Origin: Bacillus rhizoplanae
GTDB lineage: Bacteria > Bacillota > Bacilli > Bacillales > Bacillaceae_G
Reading direction: 5' to 3'
NCBI RefSeq assembly: GCF_917563915.1
Contig: NZ_CAKJTI010000031.1
Coordinates: forward strand, 1-39,982
Length of the DNA stretch: 39,982 nucleotides
A program made the position numbers and the translations under genes. The notes under the pieces are model-generated. The model saw only the letters and a program-made list of their open reading frames with translations. It ran no database searches and had not been told where the DNA came from. Below, in pieces: positions 1 to 7,564 of this stretch (positions are counted from its first letter, which is position 1; each line of letters begins with the position of its first letter).

Positions 1-25
1 CTTATTTTAAGAGACATTTTCTTTT

Positions 26-883
26 TTACACTTCATTTAAGAAAAATATAGCTAATGTTCCCGGACCAGCATGAGCTCCAACAGCTGCACCAATTGAATT
101 TACGATAAATACTTTACATCCAAATTTTTCAGTAATCATTTCTGTTAGTATGTTTACACTTTCTAAATCATCACCATGTGAAATTCCAATTGTTTGATCT
201 TTAAGATTTTTCCCTCTTGTTTCCATAATATCTACTATACGCTGAAACACTTTCTTCCGGCCACGTATTTTTTCAAGTGGAATGAGTTTTCCATCTTCTA
301 CATTTAAAATAGGCTTAATATTTAACAAGCCACCTATAAATCCTGCTACTTTGCTTAATCGTCCACCACGAACTAAATATTGTAAGTCTGCAACAGTAAA
401 TATGTGTTCCATATGTTCCGTCATGAAAGTGATACGGTTTAAAATTTCCTCTTTTGTTGCTCCAGTTTGTGCCATTTTTGCTGCTTCTAATACTACAAGT
501 CCTTGGCCAGTTGACGCACATTTTGTATCAATAATGTCTAAAGAAAAATTAGGATAGGCTTCTTTTACTTCTTCTCCTACAAGAACAGAAGATTGATACG
601 TACCAGAAAGTTCAGAAGTAAAAGCTAAATAAATGCATGTTACATCTTGTTTTGCGTATGTTGTGAATACTTCTTGAATTGTTTCTAAAGAAGGTAATGA
701 TGTTCTATATACTGTCCCTTCTTTCATATTTCGAAGCAAGTCTATTGGATCTAGTGTTACTCCATCTAAAAATTCATTCTCTTGTTCATCATATACACGA
801 AGCGGAATTACCTCTATATCATAAGTATGAAGCAACTCTTTTGGTAAATCTGCCGCACTATCTGTAATGATTTTTATTGTCAT
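26..883 (-). CDS. DegV family fatty-acid-binding protein
   Basis: A 285-residue protein that begins MTIKIITDSAADLP, the hallmark N-terminus of DegV proteins, where the TDSxxDLP loop contacts the bound lipid. Further family marks are RTSLPS near residue 60, TxxLSGTYQSS near 90, and VRGGRLSKVAGFIGGLLNIKP near 170-190. Full length for the family (about 280). DegV proteins bind long-chain fatty acids in the cytoplasm; in Firmicutes the FakB members present them to the FakA kinase. No fakA lies here and Bacillus genomes carry several paralogues, so calling it FakB is inference. The ATG lies 11 bases after a GAGG, a slightly long spacing. Monocistronic, divergent from the next gene. Confidence 0.93.
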   Translation of the reverse strand: MTIKIITDSAADLPKELLHTYDIEVIPLRVYDEQENEFLDGVTLDPIDLLRNMKEGTVYRTSLPSLETIQEVFTTYAKQDVTCIYLAFTSELSGTYQSSVLVGEEVKEAYPNFSLDIIDTKCASTGQGLVVLEAAKMAQTGATKEEILNRITFMTEHMEHIFTVADLQYLVRGGRLSKVAGFIGGLLNIKPILNVEDGKLIPLEKIRGRKKVFQRIVDIMETRGKNLKDQTIGISHGDDLESVNILTEMITEKFGCKVFIVNSIGAAVGAHAGPGTLAIFFLNEV

Positions 884-1108
884 TGTTCGTTAAACCTCAA
901 TTCTTTTATAAATATACATAAATTCGATTAGTCCCTCTTAAATTATATATGCAATACATGGATTAAGAAAGCGAAAAATCTTATATAAAACATTTCTGTT
1001 ATATTGTATTCATGAAGAAAAACAGCAATGAATTTTTTCTAATATAAATAAAAAACCATTTTTTCATTTATGGCCATATTACTATTTCATGTTTTTCATA
1101 AAAAACGT

Positions 1109-1114
1109 TATAAT
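1109..1114 (+). promoter_or_regulatory. -10 hexamer of a probable vegetative promoter
   Basis: A perfect TATAAT lies 42 bases before the start of the gene at 1157. The -35 is weak (TTCATG at 1086-1091, 17-base spacer). The promoter sits in the 273-base divergent region between degV and that gene; nothing else stands out there except AT-rich sequence. Confidence 0.4.
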
Positions 1115-1156
1115 AATATATAGCCTCTTAGATTAAGAAATAAAGGAGAATAAAAC

Positions 1157-1477
1157 ATGGCAAAAATTAAAGTATATCAACCGAAAGAAGAGCATGTAGA
1201 TGCAGTAAAAAATGTAATTGATGTTGAGGAATTAAACCCAACAGCTACTGATTTACAAAATTTATATGCATGTGTATTAGAAACTGAAGATATGTCTTTA
1301 CCTGAATCCTACATTGAAGAAGATATTTTAATCGACTCTGTTGAAGGTATGGTAAATGCTTCAACAAGTAAAATTAAAAATTTAGGCACGTACGATGTAA
1401 TTGAAGTACATAACAAAGGTAAGAAGATACTAATTTTATTACTTGCAAATGAAGAATACGAAATTATCGAAGAGTAA
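1157..1477 (+). CDS. Conserved hypothetical protein, 106 aa, acidic
   Basis: Not recognised as a named family. The start is supported by AAAGGAG 8 bases upstream. The protein is small, soluble, rich in Glu/Asp, and has no signal peptide or membrane segment. Residues 28-60 are helical and acidic; residues 75-100 read as alternating hydrophobic strands (YDVIEVHNKGKKILILLL), which suggests a small alpha/beta fold. It has its own -10 TATAAT and a strong terminator directly downstream, so it is a single-gene transcript. No function is assigned. Confidence 0.8.
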   Translation: MAKIKVYQPKEEHVDAVKNVIDVEELNPTATDLQNLYACVLETEDMSLPESYIEEDILIDSVEGMVNASTSKIKNLGTYDVIEVHNKGKKILILLLANEEYEIIEE

Positions 1478-1510
1478 TTTCAGTTTGTTATTTGTGAGTC
1501 ATTAAAATAA

Positions 1511-1556
1511 AAACACTCTCTTCATAAATAATATGAAGAGAGTGTTTTTATTTAAT
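1511..1556 (+). terminator. Rho-independent terminator
   Basis: Stem AACACTCTCTTCAT / ATGAAGAGAGTGTT with a short loop, followed by TTTATTT. It ends the transcript of the gene at 1157. Confidence 0.88.
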
Positions 1557-1588
1557 TTGCACTTAAATTCTTTACTTCCTTCTTTTGA

Positions 1589-1777
1589 CTATCTTCTCAT
1601 TTCCCATAAATAGGAATGCTTCCGTCCATACATATCAGATAATTTACCAAATATTATTGTACCCGCTATCTCTACTGCCATGTAAGCAGAGACAATCCAG
1701 ACGAAATTTTCAAGTTTACCTAGGTCACCGACAATTGTTCCCATCGCTGTTACAACGATTGTATTATTCATCGAAGC
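1589..1777 (-). pseudogene. Remnant of a DHA2-type MFS drug transporter
   Basis: Roughly 60 codons survive. They contain the transmembrane-1/2 region (NNTIVVTAMGTIVGDLG, then WIVSAYMAVEIAGTIIFGKL) and the MFS motif A SDMYGRKH that joins helices 2 and 3. In intact 14-helix DHA2 pumps (EmrB/LmrB type) this is residues about 20-80 of about 480. In-frame stops flank it: TGA just before IASMNN and TAG after WEMRR. The ATG has no good ribosome binding site. It is a decayed fragment, not a small gene. Confidence 0.6.
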
Positions 1778-1787
1778 GATTCATATA

Positions 1788-1856
1788 CTAAATAACAAAC
1801 GAGTAAGGACGATAATGTGGTTACCATCTTTAGCAACCACATTATCGTCCTTACTC
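1788..1856 (-). terminator. Long perfect hairpin acting as terminator
   Basis: Arms 1801-1822 and 1835-1856 are a perfect 22-bp inverted repeat (left arm starts GAGTAAGGACGATAATG) around a 12-base loop. On the minus strand it is followed by GTTTGTTATTT, so it can end the bactofilin transcript, whose stop codon is 8 bases away. The stem is unusually long for an ordinary terminator. Confidence 0.75.
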
Positions 1857-1863
1857 TATATAA

Positions 1864-2535
1864 TTATATTTGTTTATACTCTTTCACAAGTGATTGACCT
1901 GCATTTTTATAGCTTTCATGATATTCTACCACACTAATTTCACATTCTGGTCCAATCGTAACATTGTTACCTCGAACAACATCAGCTTTTGTATATTCAA
2001 GATAAATTTCATCACCCTCAATTACACGAGTTTTAAGAAATCCTCCATGTTTTGAGAAAGGAAAGAAAGATGATTTTTTGCGAACTGTAATCTTCTCTCC
2101 TCCTATTTCTTCTACGCTGCTGTGTTCATACCTTAAAACAATATTAATTTTCCCAGCATTCAACATCCCTGTAATCGTACAACCTCCATCAATAATAGCT
2201 TTACCACGAATGTTCATATCTTCGCCTGATATATTTCCAGCAACTGTCCCTTTACCCGAAATTTTCATTTTCTTTACAGTTGCATCCTCATATATACTAC
2301 CGCTTCCTTCAATACTCATATATAGAGCATCTATTTTTCCATTTATCTTTCCAGAACCACTTATTGTTATTTTTTCCGCTTTTAAATCTCCATTTACATG
2401 ACCGGATCCATTACATTCAAAATCAATGCATTCTAAATCCCCATTTACAGTTCCTTTTCCATTTAATTGTACATTACGAAACTGCCCTCCGTTCGCTGTT
2501 CCATAACCATTCATTAATAAATCATGTGTTTTCAC
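1864..2535 (-). CDS. Bactofilin-like polymer-forming cytoskeletal protein
   Basis: 223 residues. Residues about 15-135 are a run of short repeats such as NGKGTVNGDL, SGSGKINGKI and SGKGTVAGNI, the right-handed beta-helix pattern of bactofilins (DUF583). The C-terminal 80 residues diverge and hold a basic patch (VRKKSSFFPFSKHGG). The GTG start (GTGAAAACACAT) has GGAGGG 6 bases upstream. In Bacillus subtilis the related yhbE and yhbF genes follow yhbD, which encodes a DUF4004 protein; the same pairing is seen here with a 13-base gap, so an operon with the upstream gene is likely. The protein should self-assemble into non-nucleotide filaments; its cellular job here is unknown. Confidence 0.88.
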   Translation of the reverse strand: MKTHDLLMNGYGTANGGQFRNVQLNGKGTVNGDLECIDFECNGSGHVNGDLKAEKITISGSGKINGKIDALYMSIEGSGSIYEDATVKKMKISGKGTVAGNISGEDMNIRGKAIIDGGCTITGMLNAGKINIVLRYEHSSVEEIGGEKITVRKKSSFFPFSKHGGFLKTRVIEGDEIYLEYTKADVVRGNNVTIGPECEISVVEYHESYKNAGQSLVKEYKQI

Positions 2536-2548
2536 TACTATCCCTCCA

Positions 2549-3172
2549 TCATAACAACTTCGTTTTTAATTCTTCTGTACAATTCATTAAAGGTAAACGA
2601 ATAACAATTTTAGTACCCTGATCAAAATAAATATCCTCTACGCTCGAAAGTAAGAAACAAGTCGAAACACCTAATTTTCGAATAAAAATAAGTTCGCCAT
2701 TTTTATTCTTCATCGTTTCATAGTGTTCATTTAACACATGTAACACCATTTTTCCTTCTTCAAGGCTAACCTCTCCAGACTGAAGAATTTTTTCTAAAAT
2801 ATAAACGAAAAGAATTTTTGAAAAACGAAATTCAGCTATTTCTTGATTTTTCTCTATAAAAAAACGTACAACGGATTCTGAGGCAATCCCACGTTGTATA
2901 ATTCCTTCCTTAGTTAAACTAATCTCAGTCACATTGGGTGAAAACATGTTTGCTAAATCATCAAGGGACAAATTCTCTTTCATCATCTGAATTTTTTCGA
3001 TTCTATCTAAAATTTTTTCTTTAGGAAAAAACGTCTCTTGTCCAGTAAACGTTGATTTTCGCACAAACCAATCTTCTGGTATTAAGTTTTTTCTTTTCCA
3101 CCTATATAGCTGACCATAAGAGATTCCAGTAAGATCTAACAAATCTTTTTTCGAAATTAAGTCCTGACTCAA
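2549..3172 (-). CDS. DUF4004 (YhbD-like) protein with MerR-like N-terminus
   Basis: 207 residues. Residues 5-65 (KKDLLDLTGISYGQLYRWKR, then LIPEDWFVRKST, FFPKEKILDRIEKI) look like a winged-helix MerR-type DNA-binding head; family knowledge of B. subtilis YhbD (DUF4004) supports this. The rest is a helical domain of unknown role. The TTG start is chosen because GGGAGAG lies 7 bases upstream and no ATG follows closely. It is the first gene of a two-gene unit with the bactofilin downstream. A regulatory or scaffold role for the filament protein is inference. Confidence 0.8.
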   Translation of the reverse strand: MSQDLISKKDLLDLTGISYGQLYRWKRKNLIPEDWFVRKSTFTGQETFFPKEKILDRIEKIQMMKENLSLDDLANMFSPNVTEISLTKEGIIQRGIASESVVRFFIEKNQEIAEFRFSKILFVYILEKILQSGEVSLEEGKMVLHVLNEHYETMKNKNGELIFIRKLGVSTCFLLSSVEDIYFDQGTKIVIRLPLMNCTEELKTKLL

Positions 3173-3298
3173 AATTTTGCTCTCCCTTCTTTTTATTCAA
3201 TGTAACATAACATTGTTACGCTGTAAAGATAGAGTTTTCCATTTTTATGAAAAATAGACTAAAAATCATTGCTATGCTTAGTACAGTTTTATCTGCTC

Positions 3299-3354
3299 TA
3301 TCTAAAAAATAAACCCATCATTTCATCGTATGACAATCGAAGAAATGATGGGTT
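3299..3354 (-). terminator. Rho-independent terminator of the SgrR-like gene
   Basis: Stem AACCCATCATTTC (3312-3324) / GAAATGATGGGTT (3342-3354); on the minus strand it is followed by TATTTTTTAGA. It lies 17 bases after the stop of the regulator gene. Confidence 0.85.
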
Positions 3355-3371
3355 ATGAGCACTTTGTTATA

Positions 3372-5147
3372 CTACTTTGTTACGTAATGTGCATCTTTAA
3401 ACCATATATGATAAAAATTAATCCAGCCCTGGGAGTTAATTGCTACATTTTGTATGCCCTCATGTGTATGTATCGTCATATAATTTCGATACAAAGGAAT
3501 TATATGAATATACTCTAGCAGCTCCTGTTCTATTTCCTCTAACAATTGCATACGCACACCCCGATTTTGTTCCTTAAATACACGTTTCAATTTCTCATTT
3601 AAATTGAAAGAACTATGCTGATGAAGAAAACTATTTGTCGTTAACAGTAAATATAGATAACTTAACTCAGCGTGTTCGCTCATCGTAGCACTATCATGAA
3701 TCAAGTCCGCTTCTTGTATTGTACGAGGTGCAAGGAGTTCATGTGCATCTAAAAAAGATAGCTCTATCTTAATTCCATACTTGGCACATGCACTTTGAAT
3801 CCAATGTGAATCTTCAACATGATCCTCATCTTGAAAAGTATATAAATATAATGTCTCTCCGTTATATCCACTATTTCGTAACAACTCTTTGATTGAACTT
3901 TCTCTACTTATCTCGATTGTTTTTCCTAATAATAGATTTGTTGCTACTTCTCCGCGTTCACCTCTTAAATCGTTTAATATTTGCATGCCGTTGATGATTT
4001 GTTTTAAAGCTTGCCGAAATGCTATATATTGCATTGGACCTTGCTTTTTTGTATTGAGTGTAATGTATGTTACGTTCGCTTCTAATTGAGACGTTTCTTT
4101 TTGAACACTCTTTCTATCGTGCTGTAAAGAACCTAATAATACTTCATAGCCGCTATGACTACTTATATCTTGTGAATACCAAAGTTCAATACGATCAAGA
4201 AATGGGCGCTCGCGAAAATACAAAGGATTTACTTCTAAAATAAGTAGTGCATCATCATTTTTAACAAGTTTGAATGGACCTGTTCCATTTAATAGACGTT
4301 GATTATTCTCTTTTGTATATGATTCAGAAACAATAGAACAATGTTCTCCGCCTAAAATATGTAAAAATAATTTGTTTTCTGTTTGTAAGTGAATTTCGAT
4401 TGTATAGTCATTTACGATAAGTATTCTTTTAATATCTTGTAGCATCCAGCGATAAGGATTGTCTTTTGTACTTAAAAAACGATTGAAAGTATACTTGACA
4501 TCGTGTGCAGTAAACGATTTTTGATTATGAAAATGAACGCCTTTACGGAGATAAAATGTCCATATTTTATGAATATCATTGTATTCCCAATAAAAAGCGA
4601 GGCAAGGTTCTATTTCATTTGTAAATTCATTGTAACGAACAAGTGTATCAAATACATGCTTAACAATATGACACTCAGAACGAAGTGTGACATACATAGG
4701 ATCTAGACATGTAATTGGACTTATGCGCATGTTTAATCGTAATACATCCACTCTTCCTTGAGGAGAATGTTCAATATGGTATCCAAAAAGTGTGTCAATC
4801 CACGTTTGAAATTGTTCTAATATGTATGGGAAATGCTCCGCATATGTTTGAATGAAGGCTTTTCCACTTTTAACTTCTCCTTGTTTTACAAGCTCTTTTC
4901 CTTTTTTATAAATAAGTACTGAAGGTTCTTGTAGAAAAGCAATCTTAGATCGATTACCTCTTCCTCGTCCTGGAGACCAACCAATCCATTCCATTTCTTC
5001 TAGTTTTTTTATTGTGAATTTACTATTTCGATCTGTACAATATAATGATTTTGAAATGTCTTGCAGCGATATTTCTATGCTTTCACCAAGCTCTTTTCCT
5101 TTGGCATGCTGCAGCCAAAGCCGTATGTAATGATCCAAAATTATCAT
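3372..5147 (-). CDS. SgrR-family regulator: DNA-binding head fused to solute-binding domain
   Basis: 591 residues with the chosen start. Residues 1-95 are an SgrR_N-type winged helix (ILDHYIRLWLQHA, then ISLQDISKSLYCTDRN, FTIKKLEEMEWIGW, GRGRGNRSKI). Residues about 150-560 are an SBP_bac_5 oligopeptide/dipeptide-binding-like domain (TLVRYNEFTNEIEPCLAFYW, HFHNQKSFTAHDVKYTFNRF). E. coli SgrR is a sugar-phosphate stress regulator with this layout; the ligand here is unknown. The start at 5147 is preferred over 5186 because AGGGGGG sits 5 bases before it. It is divergent from the MFS transporter at 5248 with 100 bases between, so it probably controls that pump. No signal peptide, so the binding domain is cytoplasmic. 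Confidence 0.88.
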   Translation of the reverse strand: MIILDHYIRLWLQHAKGKELGESIEISLQDISKSLYCTDRNSKFTIKKLEEMEWIGWSPGRGRGNRSKIAFLQEPSVLIYKKGKELVKQGEVKSGKAFIQTYAEHFPYILEQFQTWIDTLFGYHIEHSPQGRVDVLRLNMRISPITCLDPMYVTLRSECHIVKHVFDTLVRYNEFTNEIEPCLAFYWEYNDIHKIWTFYLRKGVHFHNQKSFTAHDVKYTFNRFLSTKDNPYRWMLQDIKRILIVNDYTIEIHLQTENKLFLHILGGEHCSIVSESYTKENNQRLLNGTGPFKLVKNDDALLILEVNPLYFRERPFLDRIELWYSQDISSHSGYEVLLGSLQHDRKSVQKETSQLEANVTYITLNTKKQGPMQYIAFRQALKQIINGMQILNDLRGERGEVATNLLLGKTIEISRESSIKELLRNSGYNGETLYLYTFQDEDHVEDSHWIQSACAKYGIKIELSFLDAHELLAPRTIQEADLIHDSATMSEHAELSYLYLLLTTNSFLHQHSSFNLNEKLKRVFKEQNRGVRMQLLEEIEQELLEYIHIIPLYRNYMTIHTHEGIQNVAINSQGWINFYHIWFKDAHYVTK

Positions 5148-5247
5148 ACATGCCCCCCTAAAAGATGAAAAATTTCTTTGCTTCATTCTACTCTTTTTCC
5201 TCTTTCCTTTCCATCATAGAATTTCCATATAGAAAGGAGAGAATGAA

Positions 5248-6459
5248 ATGATGACATTCGTAAAACGTTATAGCAAACCTATATGGATTCGGTTACTTGG
5301 AGAACTGCTAACGAGTACAACTGGAGCAATGCTCGCACTTATTTTTATTATATATGTAAACAAAGCATTAAACGGAAACGCCTTGTTTACTATGTTACTT
5401 TTTGGATTACAACCGCTTAGCGAAATTGTCTTTACACTTTTTGGCGGTAGCATTACAGATCGATTTGGACGAAAAATAATTATTCTAATTGGACTACTTT
5501 TACAAGCATGCGCTATGGTTGGTTTCATTTTTGCGGAATCCGTTATACCTTTTGCTCTCTTCTACATTATAAATGGTCTAGGCCGTTCTCTTTATATCCC
5601 TGCACAACGAGCACAAATTGCTGATGTGACAGAGAAAGAAAAGCAAGCTGAAGTATTTGCTCTCATTCAAACAGTTGGAGCTGTCGGAGCCATCATTGGT
5701 CCGGTGATTGGATATCTCTTTTACAAAGATGATCCGACCATTCTATTTATCTTAGAAGCTGCTGCCTTATTTCTCTATTCGTTTATTGTATGGACGCAGC
5801 TCCCAGAGACAGCTCCACTTCTTCAACATGATGAATCAAAAAACACGCCTGTGAAATGGAAACATTTTCTTTCACAACATTATAGCGTGTTTGGACTTAT
5901 GGTTTTTATGCTGCCTATTAGTTTTTTCTACGCACAAATGGAAACGAATTATCGTCTTTATGCTGAAAAGGAATTATTCACTAATTTTATGTTTGTTTTT
6001 ACCTTTATGGCTACATGTAAAGGTATTATGGAGATCGTTTTGCAAGTAGGAGTCGTAAAATGGGCGGAGAAATTTTCTATGCAAAAAATTATTGTTATTT
6101 CTTATATTTGCTATACGATTTCTGCGATTGGTTACGGCTACTCCCATACACTATGGTTACTATTTTTCACACTACTAATTTTAACAACTGGAGAAAGTAT
6201 AGCTTTAAATCATTTGTTACGTTTTGTTTCAGAATTAGCACCGGAACATATGCGAGGGATTTATTTCTCTATTTACGGTACGCATTGGGATATTTCACGA
6301 ATGCTTGGTCCCGCAGCTGGAGCGTTATTATTACAACATTTTAGCGGGAGTTTCTTATTTAATATTTGTGCCGTATTTCTTATTATTGGTGGCACCGGTC
6401 AATATTTCTTTATAAATTATATTCTTAAACAAGACAAAACAAAAAGGCTGTCCGCATAA
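5248..6459 (+). CDS. MFS transporter, 12-helix drug-efflux type
   Basis: 403 residues, strongly hydrophobic, with about 12 predicted helices. Motif A is clear between helices 2 and 3 (GGSITDRFGRKIIILIG, residues about 72-88), and a degraded counterpart may lie in the second half. AAAGGAGAG lies 8 bases before the first of two ATGs. It is divergent from the SgrR-like gene, an arrangement common in Bacillus for solute-sensing control of an exporter. The substrate cannot be read from sequence; sugar, peptide or drug export are all possible. A bidirectional hairpin follows directly. Confidence 0.88.
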   Translation: MMTFVKRYSKPIWIRLLGELLTSTTGAMLALIFIIYVNKALNGNALFTMLLFGLQPLSEIVFTLFGGSITDRFGRKIIILIGLLLQACAMVGFIFAESVIPFALFYIINGLGRSLYIPAQRAQIADVTEKEKQAEVFALIQTVGAVGAIIGPVIGYLFYKDDPTILFILEAAALFLYSFIVWTQLPETAPLLQHDESKNTPVKWKHFLSQHYSVFGLMVFMLPISFFYAQMETNYRLYAEKELFTNFMFVFTFMATCKGIMEIVLQVGVVKWAEKFSMQKIIVISYICYTISAIGYGYSHTLWLLFFTLLILTTGESIALNHLLRFVSELAPEHMRGIYFSIYGTHWDISRMLGPAAGALLLQHFSGSFLFNICAVFLIIGGTGQYFFINYILKQDKTKRLSA

Positions 6460-6473
6460 GGAACAGCCTTTGT
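6443..6473. terminator. Bidirectional terminator
   Basis: AAAGGCTGT (6443-6451) pairs with ACAGCCTTT (6463-6471). It overlaps the end of the MFS gene and is flanked by A- and T-rich sequence. It serves the MFS gene on the plus strand and the convergent gene ending at 6481 on the minus strand. Confidence 0.8.
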
Positions 6474-6480
6474 TATGTAA

Positions 6481-6876
6481 TTAAGCTTCAATCTCTTTTC
6501 CATCTTCTACAATATGATACAGCAAGTGCGCTAAATGATGAATTGGACCATATTCTTCCTCTTCTTCATCTGTTTCACCTTGGAATTCAAGATCATTTAA
6601 ATACAGTGCTACAAATTGATAAAATAGCTTTAAATCGAAACCGTAGCAAGCGATTGGTTCTTCTTGATCACCTTCATATTGAAGCATTAAATATTGCTCA
6701 TTACCTTCTGTATCTTCTGCATCAAAGAATACAAAAAAGCCAACATTTGTATCTAAATCAAATAGATGACGAGTTCCTCCTTCTGTTGCTTTGTTAAAGT
6801 CATCTTCATTTAACTTATAAACAGTCGTTGCTTTTGCATTATCTTCTTGATGAAAATTAACTGTAAAATTTTTCAT
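6481..6876 (-). CDS. Conserved hypothetical acidic cytosolic protein, 131 aa
   Basis: Not recognised as a named family. GGAGGTGTCAAC precedes the ATG. The protein is soluble and acidic, with a five-glutamate run near residue 105 (TDEEEEEYGP) and His-rich HHLAHLLYHIV after it. The first 75 residues alternate strands (FTVNFHQEDN, GFFVFFDAED, QYLMLQYEGDQEEP) and suggest a small beta-rich domain; the end is helical. Single gene with its own terminator. No function is assigned. Confidence 0.8.
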   Translation of the reverse strand: MKNFTVNFHQEDNAKATTVYKLNEDDFNKATEGGTRHLFDLDTNVGFFVFFDAEDTEGNEQYLMLQYEGDQEEPIACYGFDLKLFYQFVALYLNDLEFQGETDEEEEEYGPIHHLAHLLYHIVEDGKEIEA

Positions 6877-6942
6877 GTTGACACCTCCAAATGGTATGTT
6901 CCTAGCATAACAGGTTTATTAACATAACACAAAATTAACGAA

Positions 6943-6974
6943 AAAGGACTGTCTACGAAAGTAAACAATCCTTT
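6943..6974 (-). terminator. Probable terminator downstream of the GlsB-like gene
   Basis: AAAAGGA and TCCTTTT arms around an imperfect stem; on the minus strand TTTTTCGTTAATTTT follows. The bcr1-like repeat lies between it and the GlsB-like stop codon. Confidence 0.6.
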
Positions 6975-6977
6975 TGT

Positions 6978-7130
6978 TTTACCCCGCATTAACGGGCAGT
7001 AAGACCCCCACCTCAAGATTCAGAGAAAAGCAAATAAGATAGGTGGGAGATAACTGCCCGTAAAAGTCCGATTGGTTCAACTAACCACCAGTGGGGGATG
7101 AAGCCCCCACTGGTGGAAGTTTCACTTTAT
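6978..7130 (+). repeat. bcr1-like interspersed repeat, copy 1 (near full length)
   Basis: 153 bp bounded by TTTAC (6978-6982) and TTTAT (7126-7130), close to a 5-bp target duplication. Inside are nested complementary arms: ACGGGCAGTAAGA pairs with the later GATAACTGCCCGT region, CCCCCACCT with AGGTGGGAG, and CCACCAGTGGGGG with CCCCCACTGGTGG. A transcript would fold into a branched structure. The same sequence recurs at 12345, 20431, 32645 and 38699. Size and TTTAT ends match what I recall of the bcr1 element of the B. cereus group; the name is recall, the repeat family is seen. The right end overlaps the stop codon of the GlsB-like gene. Confidence 0.85.
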
Positions 7131-7375
7131 TTTTTCATCAAGCGAAGCAAAAAGCTAGCGATAAAGATAAGTATAAGAGCACCAATTAAAGCTGGTACAA
7201 TGTAAAAGCCACCAAAAACGGGCCCAAATTTTCCAAATAAAGCTGTACCAATCCAAGAGCCGATGATGCCGGCAATTATATTACCAATAATACCACCAGG
7301 GATATCTTTTCCAATAAGTAAGCCACCAAACCATCCTAAAATGCCGCCAACAATTAATGACCATATGAATGACAT
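7127..7375 (-). CDS. GlsB/YeaQ/YmgE family small membrane protein
   Basis: 82 residues with three membrane helices: about 3-22 (WSLIVGGILGWFGGLLIG), 28-48 (GGIIGNIIAGIIGSWIGTAL) and 55-78. Glycine zippers and the GGIIGNIIAGIIG signature are typical of this 'transglycosylase-associated' family. In Gram-positives GlsB accompanies Asp23-type stress proteins, but none is visible here. AAGGAGG lies 10 bases before the ATG. The TAA stop (7127-7129) lies inside the TTTAT end of the neighbouring repeat. Confidence 0.9.
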   Translation of the reverse strand: MSFIWSLIVGGILGWFGGLLIGKDIPGGIIGNIIAGIIGSWIGTALFGKFGPVFGGFYIVPALIGALILIFIASFLLRLMKK

Positions 7376-7564
7376 GAAGTTATTTCCTCCTTATAACAGT
7401 AAATATAGTTATACATGATACAAATGCGGAATTACTTATCATTAGTTATGCTACATTCTTATAGAACTATGCACTGAAGTCGCTATTTCTTTACGAAATT
7501 ACATAGTTAGGATATTGACTTTTGAACATACTTTTTGGAACGAAAACTCTGTTTTAAATCATTA

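Noticed and set aside
679-867. Plus-strand frame opposite degV
   Set aside because: Shadow frame of degV without start signals.
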